This document shows positions 45,173 through 53,089 of a stretch of DNA of 64,000 bases, piece by piece (position 1 is the first letter of the stretch; every line of letters starts with the position of its first letter). The DNA is taken from positions 119,887-183,886 of the forward strand of contig JAIOPE010000037.1 of assembly GCA_021414065.1 (NCBI GenBank), given 5' to 3'. The notes beneath the pieces are model-generated. The model was not told the DNA's origin. It did not search any database and was given only the letters and a program-made list of their open reading frames with translations. The position numbers were made by a program, and so were the translations under genes. This DNA is from Planctomycetota bacterium. Its GTDB lineage: Bacteria > Planctomycetota > JAJSAM01 > JAJVHW01.

Positions 45173-45504
45173 TGCGTTCACGTGCCGTCGCCGGGTTCCT
45201 CGCAGCAGGGCTTCTCGCCACGGGGTGCGGCAGTCCGCAGAGAGCGCAGGAGACCACCAGCCTCCGGTTCGTCGGGACCGTGACGTCGATCGGCATGCGG
45301 CGCACGCCCGACCCGTGGTTCCGATGGGTCGTCACGATGCATGTGGACGAAGTCCTGAGCGGGACCTACGACGGCAGCACGTTCGCGTTCGTCGTCCACA
45401 GCCCGTCACAGGAGCACCTCCGCGAGGGCGGGCGCTACGAGATCGACGCCGAACGGACCACCGGGCCGGACTACCGGTTCATCGCGGCCACGGCGCGGAA
45501 GTAG
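45172..45504 (+). CDS. Putative lipoprotein
   Basis: 110 residues; the ATG at 45172 shares one base with the lpdA stop (TGATG), although a GTG at 45169 is also possible. A lipoprotein signal peptide ends in the lipobox LLATGC. The mature part is a small beta-rich domain (SLRFVGTVTSIGMRRTPDPW ... VDEVLSGTYDGSTFAFVV) with no family I recognise; an OB-like fold is possible. Coupled to lpdA only by position. Confidence 0.65.
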
Positions 45505-45568
45505 TCTTCCCGCCTGGGGACCGTCCCCGGAGGGCTGCCGCCGCGCGCATCGGTGGTAGACTCCGGGC

Positions 45569-47359
45569 ATGCGTGGCCGATGGGGACTCGCGTTCGTCCT
45601 GTGGATCGCGAGCGCGGCCCATGCGCAGGACAAGCCGGACGCACCTCCGGGCGGTCCAAGTCGCCCGAGCGCGACCTCGCGTCCGGCACCGACGATCGGC
45701 GCCGACGGGCGGATCGTGCGGGACCCCGCCGAAGAACAGCGGATTGCAGCGGCGGTCGCGCGCGGCGTCGCCCGGCTGAAGCGGGCACTGGCCGCCGACG
45801 CGAGTTCGCCCGAACGGCCGCAGCTCGACGGCAGCACCTCGGCGCTCGCGTACGTCACGCTCCGCGCGTGCGACGTCCCGCGTGGCGACGAGGCGATCTC
45901 CCGCGCTTGGCGCCGGACCGCGGAGCGCTACGACCGCGGCAGACTGACGACCGACGCCGCTTCGCTCCACCTCCTGGCGATCGCCGAGCACGGAGTCGAA
46001 GTCGCAGGGGCATCGAACGGCCGCGACGTTTCGCTCGCCCCGCCGGACCGGGCGCGTGCGGAGGAGATCGCCGGGGACCTCGTCGCCGCGCAGTGCGCCT
46101 GCGGCGGATGGCGCTCCGCCTGGCTGGGAGCGCGCGCGCCGAGCACAGACGCCGCAGACGACGACCACTGCGACCCGAGCAGCACGCACTCCGCGCTGCT
46201 CGGCCTGGCGACGGCCGCCCGCGCGGGAGTCGCCGTGGATCCGCTCGTCTGGAGCCGGGCTCTGCGTCGTCTCCTCACCACGCAGGAGCCGTTCGGGCCG
46301 CTCGTGCGGCGGCATCCGATCGACCTCCCGCGCCGACGTCCGGGAAACGGAGCCGCGAGCGACACGCCGGGCACGCAAGTGGACTCGGCCCGCGGCTGGG
46401 GGCCCGGCGCCGCGCCCGCGACGCCGAACGACTACGCGAACGTCACCATGACCGCCGACGGAGCGAGTTCGGTCCTGATCTGCCGGAGCCAGCTCGCCGG
46501 CTCGACCGCGGTCGGCGCCGTGCTCGTCGCCGAGGCCGAGCCGTCCGCACGCGACGGACTCGCGTGGATCGGGTCGCACTGGGGGCCCGCCGTCGCATCG
46601 CGGTGGACCGTTCTCACGAGAGGCCACGGCGCAGCGGGCCCGGAAGGACCGCGGCAGCTCGCGACACCGACAGCGCCCGATCTGGCGTTCCGCCGATCCG
46701 GAGCCGTGTACACGCCCGCCGAATACCTCGCCGTCGCGCGTGCCGCAGTGCTCGCGGACGTCGAGTGGCTGGCCGAGACCGATTGGTTCGGAGAGGCCGC
46801 CGAACACCTCGTCGAGACGCAGGATGCCGACGGATCCTGGTCCTTGACCGGCTGGACGTGGGTCCTCCCGGCGGAGGGCGCGACGGATCGGTGGACAGCC
46901 CGGAACGTCGCCGAAACCTGCCTCGCGCTGCTGTTCCTGAGGAAGGGCACGACGCCGGTGCGCCGCGGGGCGGTCACCGAATTGGGAGACACATCGGACA
47001 TCCGCTTCGACCAGGCCGCCGCGCTCTCCGACGGTGACTTCGGCGACCTGCTCGACCTGGTCCTGCTGCGCTGGAACCGGACGCCGTCCGAGGACGCGCG
47101 GCGGCGCCTCTTCGACGAGGCCACGTCGCTCGGTCCGCGGATCGTCCCGCCGCTGCTGACACGGATGGACGCGCCGAGCCTCGCGGTCCGAACGGCGGCG
47201 GGCGCACTGCTCGCGCGCGCGACCGGCCTCGAGTTCGGGTACGACCCGCGCGCGGACGCACAGGTGCGGGAGTCCGTGGTCTGGAAGTGGCAGGCGTGGT
47301 GGCTCGAGGCGAAGGCGACGCTGCGGTACGACGCCGAGCGGAAGCGGCTCGTCCGGTAG
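45569..47359 (+). CDS. Exported alpha-toroid and HEAT-like repeat protein
   Basis: 596 residues with a signal peptide (WGLAFVLWIASAAHA). The middle resembles the alpha/alpha-toroid fold of terpenoid cyclase/prenyltransferase-like proteins: repeated helical hairpins with motifs such as QCACGGWRSAWLG and ETQDADGSWSLTGW, and RNVAETCLALLFLRKGT at the end. The C-terminal 120 residues look like HEAT repeats (LGPRIVPPLLTRMDAPSLAV, then RTAAGALLARATG). No catalytic DxDD or DCTAE motif is seen, so enzymatic cyclase activity is unlikely. Function unknown. Confidence 0.65.
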   Translation: MRGRWGLAFVLWIASAAHAQDKPDAPPGGPSRPSATSRPAPTIGADGRIVRDPAEEQRIAAAVARGVARLKRALAADASSPERPQLDGSTSALAYVTLRACDVPRGDEAISRAWRRTAERYDRGRLTTDAASLHLLAIAEHGVEVAGASNGRDVSLAPPDRARAEEIAGDLVAAQCACGGWRSAWLGARAPSTDAADDDHCDPSSTHSALLGLATAARAGVAVDPLVWSRALRRLLTTQEPFGPLVRRHPIDLPRRRPGNGAASDTPGTQVDSARGWGPGAAPATPNDYANVTMTADGASSVLICRSQLAGSTAVGAVLVAEAEPSARDGLAWIGSHWGPAVASRWTVLTRGHGAAGPEGPRQLATPTAPDLAFRRSGAVYTPAEYLAVARAAVLADVEWLAETDWFGEAAEHLVETQDADGSWSLTGWTWVLPAEGATDRWTARNVAETCLALLFLRKGTTPVRRGAVTELGDTSDIRFDQAAALSDGDFGDLLDLVLLRWNRTPSEDARRRLFDEATSLGPRIVPPLLTRMDAPSLAVRTAAGALLARATGLEFGYDPRADAQVRESVVWKWQAWWLEAKATLRYDAERKRLVR

Positions 47360-47402
47360 CCGCGAGAGCGACCGCCGCCGCGCCGACCATTCGACGGTGC
47401 AT

Positions 47403-47428
47403 CGTAAAATGGTCGCGACCAGTTTACG
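47403..47428. repeat. 26-bp near-perfect palindrome
   Basis: A 12-bp perfect core (TGGTCGCGACCA) is flanked by CGTAAAA on the left and GTTTACG on the right, one mismatched pair in 13. It looks like a dimeric regulator operator, but the only nearby starts are weak small ORFs. The short ORF 47397-47633 that covers it has no domain features. Confidence 0.45.
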
Positions 47429-47484
47429 ACGGCCCGTGAGCTGGTCGGCCCCAGGTCCGTTCCAACGGACCTCACCACAGCAAT

Positions 47485-47519
47485 GGCAAAACCCGTCTGC
47501 CGGGCACCGGCAGACGGGC
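47485..47519 (-). terminator. Intrinsic terminator for the M16 protease gene
   Basis: A 12-bp perfect stem (CCCGTCTGCCGG / CCGGCAGACGGG, 3-nt loop) is followed on the minus strand by TTTTGCC. It lies about 124 nt after the protease stop and may also act on the plus strand as a bidirectional stem between convergent genes. Confidence 0.65.
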
Positions 47520-47642
47520 GCGGCCCACGCGTTCCAGGTCGTCGTGGACGCCCCGTTCGTCGCGGTGGACGCATTCAGCCGCGCCGACCCGTGCATCGTC
47601 CCGGCGCGCACGCTGCTGTCGCAGTTGCCGTAACGAGACGCG

Positions 47643-50387
47643 CTACTCCACCACGCGCCCGTCGGCGTCGATCACCGTCACCTCGCCGACGCCCAGGTCG
47701 CGGACGCCCTTCTCGATCTTCTTCCGGTCGCCGATCACGAGCCACGTGAGCGACTCGGGGCGGACGAGCCGCCCGGCCGCGGCGATCTGCTCCGGCGTGA
47801 CGGCGCGGATGCGCGTCGCGTAGCCGTCGAAGTACGTGTCCGGCAGGCCGAACGAGACCATCTCCAGGACCGACTCCGCAACGGCGCGCGCGGCCTCCCA
47901 GCGGCCCGGAAGCGTGAGCGTCATCCCGGACTTCGCGGCGGCGATCTCCGCGGCGGTCGCGGGCCGCTCACCGGCGATCCCGCGGAACTCCTTCACCATC
48001 TCGGCGAGCGACTCGGCGGTCTTGTCCGTCTGCACGGGCGCGTTCGCGGCGAACACGCGCTGGCCGGCGGCGTCGCGGACGTCGGTGCGGGCGCCGTAGG
48101 ACCAGTGCTTGTCCTCGCGCAGGTTCATGTTGAGCCGCGAGACGAACCCGCCGCCCAGGATCGAGTTCGTGACGGCGAGCGGCAGGTCGTCGTCCGCGCG
48201 GCGCGGCGGCATGAGCTGGGCTGCGACGATCACCGACTGCGGCGCGCCGGGGCGGTCGATGAGGAACACGCGCGGCTTCGGCGGCAGGGCGGCCTCGGGG
48301 AGCGCGACCGCCGCGGCGGCGCCCGGCGCCCACGCGCCGAAACCCCGCTCCAGCAGCGGCCGGAGCGCGTCCGGAGCGACGTCGCCCGTGACGACGAGCG
48401 TCGCGCTGCCGGGGCGGAACGCGGCGGCGTGGAACCGCAGCAGGTCGTCGCGGGTGAGCTTCGCGACGGCGTCGGCGCTCCCCGTGCCCGAGCCGGGCGC
48501 GGCGTGTGGGTGCCCGTCGCCGAAGAGGAGCCGGGGCAGGACGCGCTGGACGATCCCGCGGCCCTCCGCGTGCTCCTGCTCGATCGCGGCGAGCTGCCCG
48601 CGCCGCTGCACCTCGATTTCGTCCGGTGCGAACGCCGGATGGAGTGCGACGTCGGCGAGCAGGTCCACCGCGGCCGCCAGGGCGTCGCGCGGCGCCGAGA
48701 GCGTGATCCGCGCGGCGTCCGTCTGCGTGTCCACCTCGATTTCGGCCCCGAGGCGGTCGATCTCGCGGCGCAGCGCCGACGCGGGACGCGTCTGCGTGCC
48801 CGACGTGAGCAGCGACCCGACGAGCCGGGCGGTGCCGCTCCCGCCGTCGGCAGCGAAGCCGCCGCGCACGAGGAGGTCGAGGCGCACGATCTCGCTCGCG
48901 CGCCGCGCGACGAGCACGCCGAGGCCGTTCGGGAGGGCCGAGCGCTCGAGCGCGGGGAAGCGCGCCTCCGCCGCCTCGGCGACGGCCGGCATCTTCGCCC
49001 GGTCGGCTCCGTCCTTTGCCGCGGCGTACTTCGGGAACGGGCGCGTCGTCACGACGAGCGCTCCGTCGGTGATCCAGCGACTCGCTGCGATGCGAACTGC
49101 CGCGGGAATCGCGCCGGCGATCGTCGTGAGTCGGTCCTTCCAAGCGTCCGGCCGGCCACCGAACAGTTCACTCGACGCGAGCACGCCCGACTTGCCGCCG
49201 AACCCGCCGACGCGCTCGATGCGCCTCAGGAACTGCGCGCGCATCTGCGCCTTCTCCGTCGCGAGTTCGTCCTCGGTCGGCCCCTCGGCGAGGAAGCGCG
49301 CGAGTTCCTCGTTGACGGCGGCCTCGAGCTTCGCGAGGTCCGCGCCGCGCGCGGCCGTGGCGGAGACGTGGAACTGACCGCCGATCTCGGAGTCCTCCTG
49401 AGAGACCCAGACGTCGGTGGCGAGCGCGTCCTTCCGCACGAGACGCTCGTAGAGGCGCGAGCCGTCGCCGCGCCCGAGCACTGCCGCCGCGAGTTCGAGC
49501 AGGTGCGAGTCGGCCGAGCCCCACTGCGGCGAGTTCCACACCTGGTGGACGCGGCCCGCGGGCACGCGCTCGTCGATCGTCACCCGCTTCGTCTCGTTCC
49601 GCTTCGCGATCCACACTTCCGGCCGCGCGACCGGAGGCCCAGCGGGGATGTCGCCGAAGTAGCGCTCGACCTTCTCGACGACCTCCTCGGTCTTGACGTC
49701 GCCGCAGATGACGACGAGCGCGTTCGCCGCGCCGTAGTACGACCGGAACCACTCCTTCACGTCGTCGAGCGACGCCGCGTCGAGGTCCTCCATCGAGCCG
49801 ATCACGGACCACGAGTACGGATGGCCGGCCGGGTAGAGGAGCGACGGCAGCAGGCGCTCGGTCGCGCTGTACGGCTGGTTCTCGCCCTGCCGCTTCTCGT
49901 TCTGGACGACGCCCCGCTGCTCGTCGAGCTTCGCCTGGTCGATCGCGCCGAGCAGGTGGCCCATGCGGTCGGACTCGAGCCAGAGCGTCGCGTCGAGCGC
50001 GCCCGTCGGCACCGTCTCGAAGTAGTTCGTGCGGTCCTCGTTCGTGGTCCCGTTCACCGACGTCGCGCCCATCGCGTTGATCGGACGGAACCAGTCGTCG
50101 TTCGCGTGTTCGCTCCCGTTGAACATCAGGTGCTCGAAGAGGTGCGCGAAGCCGGTACGTCCCGCCCGCTCGTTCTTCGAGCCCACGTGGTACCAGACGT
50201 TCACGGCGACGACCGGGGCGTTGTGATCCTCGTGGACGACGAGGCGGAGCCCGTTCTTCAGCACGCGCTTCGTGCAGGGGATGTCGGGGAGGCCGCCGTC
50301 GTCAGCACGAGCGTGCATCGACGCGCCGAGAACGAGCGTCGCAATCGACAGTGAGACGGCGAGCGCGCGTGAAGTGAGACGATGCAT
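47643..50387 (-). CDS. Tandem-domain M16 family zinc metallopeptidase
   Basis: About 914 residues; ATG 50387 follows AAGGGAAG and starts a signal peptide (ALAVSLSIATLVLGASMHARA), so it is exported to the periplasm. The first half carries the inverted zinc motif HLFEH (GFAHLFEHLMFNGSEH) with the downstream Glu region (VVQNEKRQGENQ), so it is the catalytic half. The second half (from about 470, LPNGLGVLVARRASEIVRL) is an M16 domain lacking HxxEH, as in pitrilysin-like pairs. It degrades peptides; the substrate is unknown. Transcribed alone. Confidence 0.92.
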   Translation of the reverse strand: MHRLTSRALAVSLSIATLVLGASMHARADDGGLPDIPCTKRVLKNGLRLVVHEDHNAPVVAVNVWYHVGSKNERAGRTGFAHLFEHLMFNGSEHANDDWFRPINAMGATSVNGTTNEDRTNYFETVPTGALDATLWLESDRMGHLLGAIDQAKLDEQRGVVQNEKRQGENQPYSATERLLPSLLYPAGHPYSWSVIGSMEDLDAASLDDVKEWFRSYYGAANALVVICGDVKTEEVVEKVERYFGDIPAGPPVARPEVWIAKRNETKRVTIDERVPAGRVHQVWNSPQWGSADSHLLELAAAVLGRGDGSRLYERLVRKDALATDVWVSQEDSEIGGQFHVSATAARGADLAKLEAAVNEELARFLAEGPTEDELATEKAQMRAQFLRRIERVGGFGGKSGVLASSELFGGRPDAWKDRLTTIAGAIPAAVRIAASRWITDGALVVTTRPFPKYAAAKDGADRAKMPAVAEAAEARFPALERSALPNGLGVLVARRASEIVRLDLLVRGGFAADGGSGTARLVGSLLTSGTQTRPASALRREIDRLGAEIEVDTQTDAARITLSAPRDALAAAVDLLADVALHPAFAPDEIEVQRRGQLAAIEQEHAEGRGIVQRVLPRLLFGDGHPHAAPGSGTGSADAVAKLTRDDLLRFHAAAFRPGSATLVVTGDVAPDALRPLLERGFGAWAPGAAAAVALPEAALPPKPRVFLIDRPGAPQSVIVAAQLMPPRRADDDLPLAVTNSILGGGFVSRLNMNLREDKHWSYGARTDVRDAAGQRVFAANAPVQTDKTAESLAEMVKEFRGIAGERPATAAEIAAAKSGMTLTLPGRWEAARAVAESVLEMVSFGLPDTYFDGYATRIRAVTPEQIAAAGRLVRPESLTWLVIGDRKKIEKGVRDLGVGEVTVIDADGRVVE

Positions 50388-50584
50388 GACGGCTTCCCTT
50401 CGTGGACTCGCAGGGCGCTGGAACCGCGCCGTGCGGGCGCCAATCGTAGCCGCACTGGGCGACTGAACCGCGAGCCCGTTCCGGGGACGTGCCGGGCAGG
50501 GTCGCTGCCGCACGTCCACCGAAGCCGTCTCCGCGCGGCCTGGATCGCTCACCGAAGAGCAACGCCGACGCGTAGCCTGTCGGT

Positions 50585-51004
50585 GTGCGCAGCGGCGTGC
50601 GACTGGCGATCCTCGTCGCGGCGGGCTCCCTCCTCGTCGCGGGGGCCGTCTTCGTCGCCGCGATGTCGGGCCCGCCGGAGCGCGTGTGGGCGTTCGTGCC
50701 GTCGCCGCCGTGGAGCGAGGACCCGCCGCCGCACGCGGCCGAGACGGAAGGCGGTGCTCCTTTGCCGAGCGCGTCGTGGACGGCGGTCATCGCCACGAGC
50801 GGCGGCGGCGCGTCCCCCGTGTTCGTGGTGCGCGAACCGTCGCGGTTCTTCCGACGGCTCATGGCTGCGTTCGGGCGCACCGCGAACGGAGACCGCTACT
50901 CCGCGATCGACGCCGGTCACCCTGTCGCCGGCGGCCGCTGGCACGAGTGCGTTCTCGTGGACGCTGACGCGCCGGATCGAGCGGCGACGGTCGGCGTCCG
51001 GTGA
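50585..51004 (+). CDS. Small membrane-anchored or secreted protein, unknown
   Basis: 139 residues with a GTG start. One N-terminal hydrophobic segment (LAILVAAGSLLVAGAVFVAA) is followed by a Pro/Gly-rich stretch and a short domain (SPVFVVREPSRFFRRLMAAF). No family recognised. The stop overlaps the MarC-like gene start (GTGA), which supports both being translated. Confidence 0.5.
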   Translation: MRSGVRLAILVAAGSLLVAGAVFVAAMSGPPERVWAFVPSPPWSEDPPPHAAETEGGAPLPSASWTAVIATSGGGASPVFVVREPSRFFRRLMAAFGRTANGDRYSAIDAGHPVAGGRWHECVLVDADAPDRAATVGVR

Positions 51005-51297
51005 CCGAACCGATCGAGTCGCCGGGCGTCGTGCCGATCGGTATCCCGCTCATCATGGGTCCGGCCGCGCTCACGACGATCCTGATCACCGTCGAGTCGC
51101 ACGGTCACCTGCTCGCGATCGTCTCGGTCCTGTTGAACCTCGTCGTCATGTGGATGGTCTTCCGCCACGCCGACCTGATCCTGCGTGTGATGGGCCGCGC
51201 CGGTTCACGCGCGGTGGCGAAGGTCGCCGCGCTCTTCATGGCCGCGATCGCGGTGATGATGATCCGCGTGGGGCTCACGGGAATGCTGGCCAGGTAG
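51001..51297 (+). CDS. Half-length MarC-family membrane protein, stop codon at a MITE boundary
   Basis: 98 residues matching only the C-terminal half of MarC-family proteins (which are about 200 residues): VVPIGIPLIMGPAALTTILI, then two more membrane segments and VAALFMAAIAVMMIRVGLTG. It starts with GTG overlapping the previous stop. The stop TAG at 51295-51297 consists of the TA flanking the MITE plus its first G, so the original C-terminus was probably altered slightly by the insertion. The missing N-terminal half is not seen in any upstream frame; either a natural half-size form or a decaying gene. Confidence 0.6.
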   Translation: MTEPIESPGVVPIGIPLIMGPAALTTILITVESHGHLLAIVSVLLNLVVMWMVFRHADLILRVMGRAGSRAVAKVAALFMAAIAVMMIRVGLTGMLAR

Positions 51298-51589
51298 CCC
51301 GGATCATTCACGAAGCTCCGCGCCTGGACGAGCCCGTCTCATCGACGACTGGCCGACCGCTGCGTTGGGACCCTTGCGTGGCTTGACAAAGCCGACGCTG
51401 CGGCGCGTCGGCGAGACCGGCCCCCGGACGGTCTCGTACGGCCCCGACGCGAATGCCTTGCGGTCAGCTCCGCAGATCTCGTCCAGGACGGTGTGTCGTC
51501 GTGCGAACGAGCTTCGGATCGACGTGCATCGCAAGCCGTTCCGACGTTGCACGCCGTTCTCCCGCGGAGCTTCGTGGATGATCCGGGCT
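51296..51589. mobile_element. Intact MITE with 27-bp terminal inverted repeats, copy B
   Basis: 294 bp, no transposase. The left end (AGCCCGGATCATTCACGAAG, continuing CTCCGCG) and right end (CGCGGAGCTTCGTGGATGAT, continuing CCGGGCT) are inverted repeats with one mismatch in 27. TA flanks both ends (GGTA-GCCC and GGGC-TAAC), suggesting TA target duplication as made by IS630/Tc1-type transposases. Both ends encode ARIIHEAPR in one reading. The interior shares exact 33-nt and 17-nt blocks with copy A at 6938-7188. Confidence 0.75.
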
Positions 51590-51604
51590 AACCCTCGGCG
51601 GGGG

Positions 51605-52891
51605 CTACCTCCAGCGCACGTCCACGTCCAGCCCCCGCGCCCAGAACTCAGCGGCAGCATCGCGCACGAACTGGTGATTTGCGCCGGCGTCATACTCGCC
51701 GAGCACTCGCCCGCCCTTGCCGACGACCGCGATCTTCGTCGCGCTCCCAAATCGCCCCAGCCCGCAGAGCTGCAATCGTGCGTCAAGCACCGACACAGCG
51801 GCGTTGTCGCTCCGTCCACCGGCGGCCGTCGCTGCCACGTGGACCACAGCTCCGGTCAGTCGCACGGCAGCGCCTGCAGCAAGTCCTGCGATCGCACCTG
51901 CGGCTCCCGCACCAATCCCCGTCAGCGGCCGCCGCTGGTCGAGGATGCGCACGCGGAGCCCCCGCGCGTCGGACCACTTCACGCTCACGTCGCCACCCGC
52001 CCGCTCGAGCACGATTCCAACGACCTCCACGCGGAAGCCGTGCACGCGACTCCGCCAGCCCATGAAGAGCAGCGTGCCGAGCACGGCCCACAGCGCGCAG
52101 AACCCTGCGACTGCCCAGCGCCCGCCGTCAATGCTCGCCACCCAAGTGACGCCGGCGGCGATGGCCGCAAACCCGACGGTCACCAGCACCCAGAGCCCGA
52201 GTTCGCGCACGGTCGTCGGGGCGACGAGCGGAAGGCGCGGGCGCTTCGTCGCACGCAACTGCGCGACCGTCGGTCCGCGGGCGGCGACGGGAATCGACTC
52301 CTGCGCGGTCGCGAGAATCGCGTCGATGCCTGCGAGATCCAAGTCGAACGGCAACCCGCGATCCGTGAGCGGGAACTCGTCGAACGAGCCCGGCTCGGAC
52401 GCGCCCGGCGCCGCGCGGGGACCGACTACGACCATGAGTCGAGAATCGATGTCGGCGAACAGCGGAAGCCCATCGTGCGCGGCGACGTCAGCCCAACCGC
52501 GCGCGCCACACAGTCCCACACCTCGACAACGGAGCACGCCGCCGAGCATGACTTCGATCCCCGAGACCTCCACGAGGCGCACGCTCGGTGCTACGACGAT
52601 GCGGCGAATCGCGGCGGACGCACGCTGGCGCGTGACGTACTGAACTGCGAAGTACACCGCTGCGCCGGCGGCGGCCAGCGAGAGCATCGTGTCGCGCACG
52701 ACGAGTTTCATGACGACCGCTGCGACCGCGCTGAGTGCAGCTCCCGTCTGCAGCGCCCACAGAGACTGTCCGGAATGCGGATGCAGGGCGAGCGTCGCGA
52801 TGGGGCGCGGGGCCGTCGCGCCGTCGATGGGACGCGCGCCGCCAGATCCAGTCACGTCGTCAGAACCGCCGCCGCCCGGTGCGCTCGTCAT
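51605..52891 (-). CDS. Multi-pass membrane protein, unknown function
   Basis: 428 residues. A Gly/Asp/Pro-rich N-terminus precedes two membrane segments (LQTGAALSAVAAVVMKLVV; LSLAAAGAAVYFAVQYVT), a soluble beta-type region, two more membrane segments (WVLVTVGFAAIAAGVTWVA; WAVAGFCALWAVLGTLLFMG), then a PH-like beta region (FRVEVVGIVLERAGGDVSV) containing a Gly/Ala-rich hydrophobic hairpin. No family recognised. It ends 16 nt before the MITE, which may have replaced sequence downstream. Confidence 0.6.
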   Translation of the reverse strand: MTSAPGGGGSDDVTGSGGARPIDGATAPRPIATLALHPHSGQSLWALQTGAALSAVAAVVMKLVVRDTMLSLAAAGAAVYFAVQYVTRQRASAAIRRIVVAPSVRLVEVSGIEVMLGGVLRCRGVGLCGARGWADVAAHDGLPLFADIDSRLMVVVGPRAAPGASEPGSFDEFPLTDRGLPFDLDLAGIDAILATAQESIPVAARGPTVAQLRATKRPRLPLVAPTTVRELGLWVLVTVGFAAIAAGVTWVASIDGGRWAVAGFCALWAVLGTLLFMGWRSRVHGFRVEVVGIVLERAGGDVSVKWSDARGLRVRILDQRRPLTGIGAGAAGAIAGLAAGAAVRLTGAVVHVAATAAGGRSDNAAVSVLDARLQLCGLGRFGSATKIAVVGKGGRVLGEYDAGANHQFVRDAAAEFWARGLDVDVRWR

Positions 52892-53089
52892 GACAGGCCA
52901 CGAACAGCGGCAGAACGCGCCCGATGCCGCCGACGTATCGTCTCCATCGACGCCAACGTAGCGCAGTCAGCTGCACCGGTCAACGCGCAGATTCCCGAGT
53001 ATCGCGGCGACCGGGATCAGCTCGTGCGAGGCCGCTCGGTCCTCCGGAGTCGGCGCGTCCTTGGCGCGACGAGTGCGTGACCGTCGCCG

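Noticed and set aside
47397-47633. 78-residue ORF between convergent genes
   Set aside because: It covers a palindrome and a terminator hairpin and has no ribosome site or domain character.
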